DNA from: an uncultured Acidobacteriaceae bacterium
GTDB lineage: Bacteria > Acidobacteriota > Terriglobia > Terriglobales > Acidobacteriaceae
NCBI GenBank assembly: GCA_903849645.1
Contig: CAINJJ010000023.1
Coordinates: 92,023 to 156,022 of the forward strand
Reading direction: 5' to 3'
Length of the DNA stretch: 64,000 nucleotides
Made by a program: the position numbers and the translations under genes
The notes under the pieces: generated by a model
The model's database searches: none
What the model was told of the DNA's origin: nothing
What the model saw: only the letters and a program-made list of their open reading frames with translations
Shown: positions 35,058 to 42,681 of the stretch, one piece after another
Layout: every line of letters starts with the position of its first letter
Numbering within the stretch: the first letter of the stretch is position 1

Positions 35058-35930
35058 ATGATCAAGGGGATCTCCTTCCTCCGGCCAACGGGTTCGCAAG
35101 CGGTCTATGACCAGCTCGCGAGCTTCTTTTCCGCGCTCGGATTCGCCTCCGGAAAAGGCTGGAATGAAGAGACAAGCCGCGGCGCAGCCTTCCTGGCCCC
35201 GCTGGGCAACCTGGAGTTCGTCGACGGCGAGTTCCCCTCCACCGCTGACGTGCTGGTGGAGGTGACCGCGCTGGACGCCGCGCACCAGGCCGCGGACACC
35301 TGGCTCCGCGCCCAGTCCGCCGATGCGGCCGCCCGCCTCTCCCCCATTACTGAAACGCACTGGAAGTCGCACATCTTCACCGTCGAACCCCAGCCTGGCT
35401 TCGCCTTCAGCTTCTGGGCCTGGACCGACCCCCTTCGCGGCAAGCCCGTCGCCGTCGAGGGCGACCTCTCGGCCGAGGGCATGCGCTTCGCCATCGTGGT
35501 GGCGCGCTGGAACGCCGTGATCACCGACCGCCTGCTCGACGGAGCCCTCGATGCCCTGCTGCGCAGCGGCGCGGCCCGAGCTGACATTCAGGTGGTCCGC
35601 GTCCCCGGCGCATGGGAGATTCCCGCCGCCGCCCGCACCCTGGCTAACGCCCAAACCGTCGACGCCATCATCACTCTCGGCTGCCTCCTGCGTGGAGAAA
35701 CCGCCCACTACGAGGCCATTTACAACGAAGTAGCCCGCGGCATCGGCCAGTCGCAACAGGAGACCGGCATTCCGCACAGCTTTGGCGTACTCACCTGCGA
35801 AACCCTGGAGCAGGCGCTCAACCGCGCCGGCATCAAGGCCGGCAACAAGGGCTTTGAAGCCGCCGCCGCCGCCATTGAAATGGTCTCCGTCACCCGCAAG
35901 CTCAAGCTCGCCCAGGGCGGCCCCGCTTGA
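35058..35930 (+). CDS. ribH: VOC-domain/6,7-dimethyl-8-ribityllumazine synthase fusion
   Basis: The 290-residue protein is nearly twice the usual length. Residues about 133-285 are lumazine synthase, which joins 5-amino-6-ribitylaminouracil and dihydroxybutanone phosphate in riboflavin synthesis: FAIVVARWNA at the substrate site, GAWEIPAAARTLA, and GCLLRGETAHYEAI with the active-site His. Residues about 1-125 look like a glyoxalase/VOC fold (LRPTGSQAVYDQLASFFSAL and a matching beta-strand set). Metal-binding residues of VOC enzymes are not clearly intact. The frame is continuous and no internal start with a good ribosome site is obvious. nusB overlaps its end by four bases. Confidence 0.88.
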   Translation: MIKGISFLRPTGSQAVYDQLASFFSALGFASGKGWNEETSRGAAFLAPLGNLEFVDGEFPSTADVLVEVTALDAAHQAADTWLRAQSADAAARLSPITETHWKSHIFTVEPQPGFAFSFWAWTDPLRGKPVAVEGDLSAEGMRFAIVVARWNAVITDRLLDGALDALLRSGAARADIQVVRVPGAWEIPAAARTLANAQTVDAIITLGCLLRGETAHYEAIYNEVARGIGQSQQETGIPHSFGVLTCETLEQALNRAGIKAGNKGFEAAAAAIEMVSVTRKLKLAQGGPA

Positions 35931-36346
35931 CCGCCGGCACCCGTCGCAAATCGCGCGAGCTGGCCATGCAGATGCTCTTTCAGGCAGACATCGGCAAGCA
36001 GACGCCCGACCAGGTCCGCGCCAACTTCTGGAAGGCCGCCGACGAGGTCGAGCCCGAGGTTCGCGGCTTTGCCGAAGATCTTTTCCGCGTGGCCATCGCC
36101 CACCAGGAGCAGATTGACGAACTGATCGTCGCCAACTCCAAGCACTGGCGCCTGGAGCGCATGCCCGCCGTGGACCGCAACTTGCTCCGCATGGCCGTTG
36201 GCGAGATGCTCGGCTACAAGGGAACCCCCTTCCCCATCGTGATCAACGAGGCCCTGGAGATCGGCCGCCGCTTCTCCGCCCCGGAGTCCATCAACTTCCT
36301 CAACGGAATGCTCGACGCCATCGCCCGCAGCCTCATCGGCAAGTAG
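35927..36346 (+). CDS. nusB: Transcription antitermination factor NusB
   Basis: The 139-residue all-helical protein matches NusB: RKSRELAMQMLFQADI at the start and ERMPAVDRNLLRMAVGEML in the C-terminal helices, ending NFLNGMLDAIARSL. It works with NusE, NusG and others in rRNA antitermination by binding boxA RNA. It starts at TTG whose last two bases belong to the ribH stop (TTGA), so translation is coupled. ribH-nusB pairing is common in bacteria. Confidence 0.95.
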   Translation: MTAGTRRKSRELAMQMLFQADIGKQTPDQVRANFWKAADEVEPEVRGFAEDLFRVAIAHQEQIDELIVANSKHWRLERMPAVDRNLLRMAVGEMLGYKGTPFPIVINEALEIGRRFSAPESINFLNGMLDAIARSLIGK

Positions 36347-36505
36347 GCCCGTGCGCCCCCGGCTTTCATGGCCGGATGAGATGCTGGCCTGCCGGTGAGC
36401 AATGCTGATCAGACAGCCTTGAGACTGAATGCTATACACTGCGGCCAGTTTTGGCTCTCAGGCTTGCCCAACTGCCTGAGCGCCATGACGCAAGAGGCGC
36501 GAACG

Positions 36506-38617
36506 ATGACAATGCAGGCCGTGAAGACTGTCCTCCTGATCGAGAGCGACACGGAAGAGTCGCGCCTGATTGGGAAGATGTTCGGCAACCAGGGACGGTA
36601 CTCCTTCGAGTTGACCTACGCTGGGTCGATGCAGGAGGGCGAGTCGTATCTCGCGGATCATGCAGTGGACGTGGTTCTGCTCGACCTGGAGATGCCCGGC
36701 ACTGTGGGACAGGAAGCCGTCAGGCGAATCCGCAAAGCCGCGCCGCGCGTATCGATTGTGCTGCTGACAGCCCCGGAGCGCGAGTCGGCGGCGATCCTGG
36801 CCATGCAGGAGGGAGCCCAGGACTACCTGGTCAAGGGCCAGATCGAGACGCGCGAGCTGATGCGCGCGCTGCGCAACGCCATCGAACGAAAGGTCATCGA
36901 GGAAGCCCTGTACAAGTCAAAGGAGCGCGCCCAGGTGACGCTCGACTGCATTGGCGACGCCGTTGTCTGCACCGACCTTGCGGGCAACATCTCCTTTCTG
37001 AATCCCGTCGCGGAGTCCATGACCGGGTGGAGTCTCCAAGAGGCGATCGGCCATCCCCTGGCCGAGATTCTTGAGCTCGTCGACGCCACAACCCGCAAGA
37101 CAATTCCGAATCCGCTGGAGAAGGCCATTGCGCAAGACCGGGTCGGCGGCCTGCCGGCAAATTGCATCCTCATCCGGCGCGACAGGCATGAACTGTTCAT
37201 TGAAGACTCTGTGGCTCCCATCCACGACCGGGACGGTATGGTCGACGGGTCAGTCATTGTCTTTCGCGACGTCACAGTCGCCCGCGCCCTGGCGGCGAAG
37301 ATCGTCCATCTTGCCGAACACGACTCCCTCACCGGGTTGCCCAACCGGCTCCTCCTGAATGACCGCCTCCAGCAGAGCATCGCCCATGAGCAGCGCCACA
37401 AGGGTCGGATCGCGGTGCTGTTCATGGACCTGGATGGCTTCAAGCACATCAACGATTCCCTCGGGCACCCATCCGGCGACAGGCTTCTGCAATCTGTTGC
37501 GATGAGAATCGAGGAGTGCGTGCGCAACCCGGATACGGTCAGCCGTCAGGGCGGGGATGAATTCATCGTGCTGCTTCACGACGTGACCGGCCCGGCGGAC
37601 ATCGCAGTCGTCGCCGGAAGAATTCTGCAGGCGGTTGAGGCCATTCACACCGTTGACAACCATGACCTGCACGTCACCACGAGCATCGGCGTGAGTCTCT
37701 ATCCAGAGGATGGCCTGACCGCCGAGTCGCTCATCCGCAACGCCGACACCGCCATGTACCAGGCAAAGGAGAATGGCCGCAACCGGTACAGGTTCTTCAA
37801 GCCCGAGATGAACGTTCGCGCCGTGGAGCGGCAATCAATTGAAGAGGATATGCGGCACGCGCTCAAGCACCGCGAATTCAGCCTCCGCTATCAGCCCATC
37901 GTCAACATCATGTCGAGCGCGATCAGCGGCGTGGAAGCGTTGATCCGCTGGAAGCATCCCACGCGAGGATTCATCCCGCCGATGGAGTTCATTCCCGTGG
38001 CGGAAGAATCCGGCCTGATCCTGTCCATCGGCTCATGGGTTTTGCGCGAAGCATGTACACAGGCCAAAGCCTGGCTGGATGCCGGCCTTCCCTCCCTGAC
38101 GATGGCCATCAACGTGTCCGCCATGCAGTTTCAGAGCGATGGATTCATCGAGGGTCTTTTTGCCATCCTCGATGAAACCGGCCTGGACCCCCAGTCGATC
38201 GAACTTGAAGTCACCGAGAGTGTCCTCATGAAGCATGCCGGACTCGCGGCATCCGTTCTCCAGGCCCTGCGCGGCCGCGGGGTCCGGGTATCGGTCGATG
38301 ATTTTGGCACGGGATACTCCAGCTTGAACTACTTGAGGAAGTTTTCACTCGATGCTCTGAAGATTGATCAGTCGTTTGTCAGGGAAATCACCAAAGGCTC
38401 CGACGACAAGGCGCTCGTGACTGCCATTATCAGCATGGCGCGCAGCCTCCGCCTTCAGGTCATCGCCGAGGGCGTTGAAACATCGGAGGAACTGGGGTTT
38501 CTCAAGGCGGAGGGGTGCGACGAAGCCCAGGGATATCTTTTCAGCCGTCCGCTTCCCGCGGAGCAGATTACATTGCTGCTCGAAAGCCGCGGGTCGCTTC
38601 AATCGATGGCGCCGTGA
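36506..38617 (+). CDS. Response regulator with PAS, GGDEF and EAL domains
   Basis: The 703-residue protein is a c-di-GMP signalling enzyme. Residues about 5-125 are a receiver with phospho-acceptor Asp60 in VVLLDLEMP. A PAS domain spans about 135-265 (CIGDAVVCTDLAGNISFLNP). GGDEF begins near HDSLTGLPN (about 272) with an intact GGDEF motif near 349-353, so cyclase activity is plausible. EAL begins near 425 with EALIRW near 475 and DDFGTGYSSL near 594, the phosphodiesterase ligands apparently intact. I favour the ATG at 36506, with AGAGG eight bases before it; ATG 36485 is possible. No histidine kinase is adjacent. Confidence 0.92.
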   Translation: MTMQAVKTVLLIESDTEESRLIGKMFGNQGRYSFELTYAGSMQEGESYLADHAVDVVLLDLEMPGTVGQEAVRRIRKAAPRVSIVLLTAPERESAAILAMQEGAQDYLVKGQIETRELMRALRNAIERKVIEEALYKSKERAQVTLDCIGDAVVCTDLAGNISFLNPVAESMTGWSLQEAIGHPLAEILELVDATTRKTIPNPLEKAIAQDRVGGLPANCILIRRDRHELFIEDSVAPIHDRDGMVDGSVIVFRDVTVARALAAKIVHLAEHDSLTGLPNRLLLNDRLQQSIAHEQRHKGRIAVLFMDLDGFKHINDSLGHPSGDRLLQSVAMRIEECVRNPDTVSRQGGDEFIVLLHDVTGPADIAVVAGRILQAVEAIHTVDNHDLHVTTSIGVSLYPEDGLTAESLIRNADTAMYQAKENGRNRYRFFKPEMNVRAVERQSIEEDMRHALKHREFSLRYQPIVNIMSSAISGVEALIRWKHPTRGFIPPMEFIPVAEESGLILSIGSWVLREACTQAKAWLDAGLPSLTMAINVSAMQFQSDGFIEGLFAILDETGLDPQSIELEVTESVLMKHAGLAASVLQALRGRGVRVSVDDFGTGYSSLNYLRKFSLDALKIDQSFVREITKGSDDKALVTAIISMARSLRLQVIAEGVETSEELGFLKAEGCDEAQGYLFSRPLPAEQITLLLESRGSLQSMAP

Positions 38618-38641
38618 GTTTGCCGAAGGCAGGCGGTTGCC

Positions 38642-39925
38642 TCAGGAGGAGAGCTGGCCCATGATCCATGCCTGGACCTCTTCCGGCGTCACGGGGCGGT
38701 CCGGGGTCCATGCCGGGCCTTTGCCCTGCGGGGCGATGATGCAGGCGGCATTGCGGTATTCCGAGACGCAGAGGCACAAGGTCTGCCCGGCCTCGGGATA
38801 GCGGGCGGCGGCCAGCCAGATGTAGCGGGCAAGGATGAGCGCGTCGATGGCGCTGCCTTCTGGATCGTCCACGTCGGGCAAGGCGCTGATGCGCTGCTGG
38901 TTTTCAAAGATGGCGATACCCGTGAAGGGCTTGGGCTTGCTGCGCAGTCCAAAGCGAGCCACAAGGGCGCGCGGGCGGGCGCGGCGCAGCGCCTCCGACG
39001 CGGCCCACTCGACAAAAGCATTGGAAAAGATAAGGGCCCCATTGCCGCTCAGGAACAACTCGATGACAAAGTTGCGCAGGCGCGGCTGGCCCTTGAGTTC
39101 CGCGGGCAGCCATTTATCCCAATCCTGGCGGCGCATGGCGGCGAGGGTCTGGTCGGTGGCTTCAATGTTCTTGGGAACGGTATTGACCTGCGCGAGAAAC
39201 TCGTCGCGAAAGCCCTTGAGCAGCGCGTAGTCGAGACAGCAGGCGTCCGGGTACGCAGGCTGCCCGGCGATTTCCCCCTGGCGCACATCTGCATCGATGA
39301 GCCAGAGAGCCGAACTGTCACCGCTTGATGCGCTATTGAACAGAGAGCCGATTCCGGGCATTCCCGGCGCACCGTCGACCAGCAGTTTGCTCAGGCTGCC
39401 GGCATCTCCGGCAATGTGGAAGATTTGCCCACGCGGGTCCCATGGCTTCCACTCCGCAAGCGGAGCAACAGGAAGGCTCTTTGGCAGGAGGATGAGAACC
39501 AGCCGCATGGGCAGGGCGTGGGGCTCTGCCTTGTCTCTCCCGGCAGAGTCGATGGCCTCGAAGATGCGCTGCACCTCACGGCGCCACTCGGCGTAGTGCT
39601 CCGACCGGGCCAGTTGCGAGGCATTTTCCATGGTGTCGCCGGTCTGCGAGAAGGTCCAGCGAGCCACGCCCATCTTCTCTTCAAGAGCCAGTAGGGGGCG
39701 GACAAGGGAATCAAGCGCAGGTTGCTGAAACGAATCGAGACCGCGCAGGAAGGCGGCGAGCCGGTTTCGCTCATAGGGAAACAAGGACTCCCAGGCGTTG
39801 ATCTGCTGGGTCAACGAGGGGCGCATGGTGACCGGCAGGCGCGCCACGAGGCGCTTGTAACCGGCCAGTGTGGCCCGCTCTTCGGCTTCGCCCGCGCGGC
39901 TCTCATTGATCGCTGTGCGCGTCAT
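38642..39925 (-). CDS. Unknown protein coupled to an exported AP-fold protein
   Basis: A 427-residue protein of no recognised family. It starts at an ATG overlapping the stop of the upstream gene (ATGA at 39925-39922), so translation is coupled. It has no signal peptide or membrane helix and is mixed alpha/beta. Notable parts are a stretch MRLVLILLPKSLPV near 142 and a strand-rich region near 245-340. The end (RPVTPEEVQAWIMGQLSS) is well formed. Its partner is a Tat-exported alkaline-phosphatase-fold protein; the pair may be a functional unit. Function cannot be given from sequence alone. Confidence 0.7.
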   Translation of the reverse strand: MTRTAINESRAGEAEERATLAGYKRLVARLPVTMRPSLTQQINAWESLFPYERNRLAAFLRGLDSFQQPALDSLVRPLLALEEKMGVARWTFSQTGDTMENASQLARSEHYAEWRREVQRIFEAIDSAGRDKAEPHALPMRLVLILLPKSLPVAPLAEWKPWDPRGQIFHIAGDAGSLSKLLVDGAPGMPGIGSLFNSASSGDSSALWLIDADVRQGEIAGQPAYPDACCLDYALLKGFRDEFLAQVNTVPKNIEATDQTLAAMRRQDWDKWLPAELKGQPRLRNFVIELFLSGNGALIFSNAFVEWAASEALRRARPRALVARFGLRSKPKPFTGIAIFENQQRISALPDVDDPEGSAIDALILARYIWLAAARYPEAGQTLCLCVSEYRNAACIIAPQGKGPAWTPDRPVTPEEVQAWIMGQLSS

Positions 39926-41079
39926 ATCCATAATCCAGGCAGAGGCTTGCCGGGCAGGTCGAGATTTTTGATCTCGAAGAGCCGCGCAATGGTGGGACAA
40001 AGATCGGTGTGTTCAATGGGGTTCTCAAGAATCTGTGCCTTGCGCACCGCGTCGCCCAGGCACATCATCCAGGTCACGCGCGTTGAGTCGCTGTTTTGCC
40101 TGTGGTTGAAGAAGCCATTGGTGGTGGAGCCATCCAGATCGCGGCCAAATTCGGGCAGCACAAACATGGTGGTCTTGCCGTTGTACGCGGGAATCGCCTG
40201 CACCTGTGCCCATAGCTCATGGACCAGCCGGTCCACTGTGCGGATGCCTCCGAGGTGGAGCGAGTAAGAGCCGAAGTGCGCCACCTCCATGTCAGAGAAG
40301 GTGATGGTCAGGAGCGAGGGCGCAAAGCGGCGCATCACCTCCGCGCTCACCAGAAAGGTGAACTCGTCGCCCGTCACAGGCGCGTTGGTGCGCACCAGCT
40401 CATCGATGGCCTGTTGAATTGCGCCCAGTGTCAACGTGTCGAGCGACGAGTTCTCTCCGGAGACCGACCAGCCAAGCCCGTCGTAGTTGTCGCGGTTGAG
40501 CATGGCCTCTATCTCCGGCTGAACGCTGGAGCGGTCGGCGCTGTGCACGGCGCGACCCTGCGCCGCGGCATGGACCACTGCATTGATCAGCAGTTGCTTG
40601 GGAAAGATGACGTTGGCTCCGTACGCCGGCCCGAAGTCGCGGACGGAACTGGCGCCGATGCGGCTGGTGAGCGCCTTGTTGCTGGAGATGAGCCACGCCT
40701 GATTCTGCGCCAGGCCCATGCGCTTGCGCAGAAATTCAAACAGCGTGGGACTGGCGGGCGCGGTCTTGCCCCAGTCGTCCACGCGCTGCCAGTTGCCGGT
40801 GAGGATGCTGGAGATGGTGTTGTAGTGCGAGGTTACGCCGCTGTTGCGCACGAAGGGAAAGAAGGCGGCCTGCGGCAGCAGTTCACTGTTGAGACGCGGG
40901 ATGTTTTCGAATCCGCCTTCGGCAAAGGAGTCCTCCCTGCGCATGCCGCCGCAGGCCACCACAATGACCTTGCGGTTGGACCTGCGTTCGCTGGCGGCGG
41001 CGGAAAGGCGAGATGCCGCCCACTGGTCCACCAGCAGGGCTGCAGCCGCCTTCATCACATCACGCCGTGTTACATCCAT
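39922..41079 (-). CDS. Tat-exported alkaline-phosphatase-fold protein
   Basis: The 385-residue protein opens with TRRDVMKAAAALL, a twin-arginine signal, so it is likely folded before export. The body resembles the alkaline phosphatase/sulfatase superfamily in its DUF1501-like branch: KVIVVACGGMRREDSF near 38-53 is the first strand and metal loop, YNTISSILTGNWQ near 85-97 follows, and DLCPTIARLFEIKN near 360 is a typical terminal phrase. The Cys/Ser-x-Pro-x-Arg nucleophile motif of true sulfatases is not seen. It is followed with overlap by an unknown protein and preceded by a secreted TPR protein. Confidence 0.75.
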   Translation of the reverse strand: MDVTRRDVMKAAAALLVDQWAASRLSAAASERRSNRKVIVVACGGMRREDSFAEGGFENIPRLNSELLPQAAFFPFVRNSGVTSHYNTISSILTGNWQRVDDWGKTAPASPTLFEFLRKRMGLAQNQAWLISSNKALTSRIGASSVRDFGPAYGANVIFPKQLLINAVVHAAAQGRAVHSADRSSVQPEIEAMLNRDNYDGLGWSVSGENSSLDTLTLGAIQQAIDELVRTNAPVTGDEFTFLVSAEVMRRFAPSLLTITFSDMEVAHFGSYSLHLGGIRTVDRLVHELWAQVQAIPAYNGKTTMFVLPEFGRDLDGSTTNGFFNHRQNSDSTRVTWMMCLGDAVRKAQILENPIEHTDLCPTIARLFEIKNLDLPGKPLPGLWI

Positions 41080-41093
41080 CTTTGCCTCGCGCG

Positions 41094-42500
41094 TCAGTTG
41101 TGCACATCCACCAGGAAGGTTGTAATCTGCCGCAGCCTGTGATCAAGGTCCTGCTGCTGCTGCCGCGAATACTTCTGCTGCAACTGCATCTCCGCCTGCC
41201 CGTCCTGCTTGCGGCCCGAGCGCCAATAGGCGAGCGCCAGCCGGTAGTGCGCCTGCGAGAAATCCGGCTTCAACGCGACAGCTTTCTCAAGGAGAGGAAT
41301 GCTGCCCTGCCAGTTTGACTGACTCTGCATGAGGACGGCCATCTGAAACTGCGCTTCGGGCAGCTTGGGGTCGGCGGCAATCGCATTCTTGAGCAGTTTG
41401 CCTGTGAGTTGCGCGTGCTCTTCCGTCTGCTCTCCGCCGGCCAGAGTGGCCGCCGCATAGGTTGCGGCCTTGGCGTCGGAGGGATGCGCAAGCGCGTAGT
41501 CCACGAGTGCGGTGCAGCGTGGATTGATCTCCTGCATGACGGCGGTGCAGGAGAGGCCGAGCAACTCGGCATAGAGCGGGTTGCTGGCATCCGCGCCCAG
41601 CAGATCGGCGAACACCGGGACGGCCTTGGCGTAGTCCGTGTTGCCAAAATAGGCAGCGCCCAGAGCAAGCTTGATGCGGGTGCTCTCTGGAAACTTGGCC
41701 GCGGCGGATTCGAACTCGCGGATGGCGGCGTCGAAGGTCCAGTGGCGCAGGAACTCCACGCCCAGGGTCCATGCATTGGGCTCGGTTGGATCCAGCTCGA
41801 CGGCGCGCGCATAGTGCCCGGCAGCCTGCTTGAAGTCGCCTGCCTTCTCGTCCAGATCGCCGAGAAGGGATTGCGCGGACGCCGATCGCTCCACATCCGG
41901 ATAGGCCAGGAGCACCTCTCTTGCCTTGGAGACTTCTCCAGCCTCTTCCATTGCGGCTGCAAGGTTCAGCATCAGGTCGCGATCGCCGGGCTTGCCGGCC
42001 AATGCCACGGCAAATGCCTTGGCGGCGCGATCAGGCGTGTGCGCCTCCATCCAGAGTTGGCCCAGGGCCTGCTGCGTCTCCGCATTCTTCGGGTTCAATT
42101 GCGCGGCGCGCTCAAACTCCGCGAGCGCCTTCTCGTTCTGGTGCAGCTTGAACCAGGCAGCGCCGAGGTTCGCATGGGCCACATCGGACTCCGGCTGCTC
42201 GCGCGTCGCGGCCACCAGCAAGGGCAGCGCGTCGGCAAGCTTCTCGCGCATGACGTACAGGAGTCCCAGCGACTCATCGACGGCGAAGATGCCGGGATGC
42301 CTGCCATGCAACTCCACCAGGATTGCCTCGGCTCGCCCCAGGTCGCCTTTGTCTTCGGCAGCCATGGCTGCCTGGAAGTCATGTTCCAGCGCGGCATCGG
42401 GTGTGGCAGGCGTGGACTGGGCAGGCAGCAGTCCAGAAGCCAGGCAAAAGGACACCCATGCCACTGCTCTACCGCGTTCACGCAACCACCGGATCAACAC
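41094..42500 (-). CDS. Secreted TPR-repeat protein
   Basis: The 468-residue protein has a signal peptide (residues about 1-28, LIRWLRERG then a hydrophobic core to PAQS) and about a dozen TPR units. Good examples are AHANLGAAWFKLHQNEKALA and AQFQMAVLMQSQSNWQGSIP. The C-terminus is a Gln-rich segment (KYSRQQQQDLDHRL). TPR arrays mediate protein-protein contacts. GTG at 42500 has GGGGAG seven bases upstream; longer frames lack a signal peptide. It precedes the Tat-exported AP-fold gene by 14 bases, so the three genes 42.5-38.6 kb may be an operon. Confidence 0.82.
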   Translation of the reverse strand: MLIRWLRERGRAVAWVSFCLASGLLPAQSTPATPDAALEHDFQAAMAAEDKGDLGRAEAILVELHGRHPGIFAVDESLGLLYVMREKLADALPLLVAATREQPESDVAHANLGAAWFKLHQNEKALAEFERAAQLNPKNAETQQALGQLWMEAHTPDRAAKAFAVALAGKPGDRDLMLNLAAAMEEAGEVSKAREVLLAYPDVERSASAQSLLGDLDEKAGDFKQAAGHYARAVELDPTEPNAWTLGVEFLRHWTFDAAIREFESAAAKFPESTRIKLALGAAYFGNTDYAKAVPVFADLLGADASNPLYAELLGLSCTAVMQEINPRCTALVDYALAHPSDAKAATYAAATLAGGEQTEEHAQLTGKLLKNAIAADPKLPEAQFQMAVLMQSQSNWQGSIPLLEKAVALKPDFSQAHYRLALAYWRSGRKQDGQAEMQLQQKYSRQQQQDLDHRLRQITTFLVDVHN

Positions 42501-42681
42501 TGCGAGACTCCCCTGATTCTCTTGCAAAAACCATCGTACAAGACTGTTTGGAACCTGACACCGGCCTGCCCGGCTGGGATGCACCGCATCCCGCGTGCTC
42601 CTGAAAAAATTGAGGAGACCCGCGGTGGCGGATCTCCTCGTGAGGGTAAAGCAATCGCGAAGGTTCATTCTGCGAGAGACG

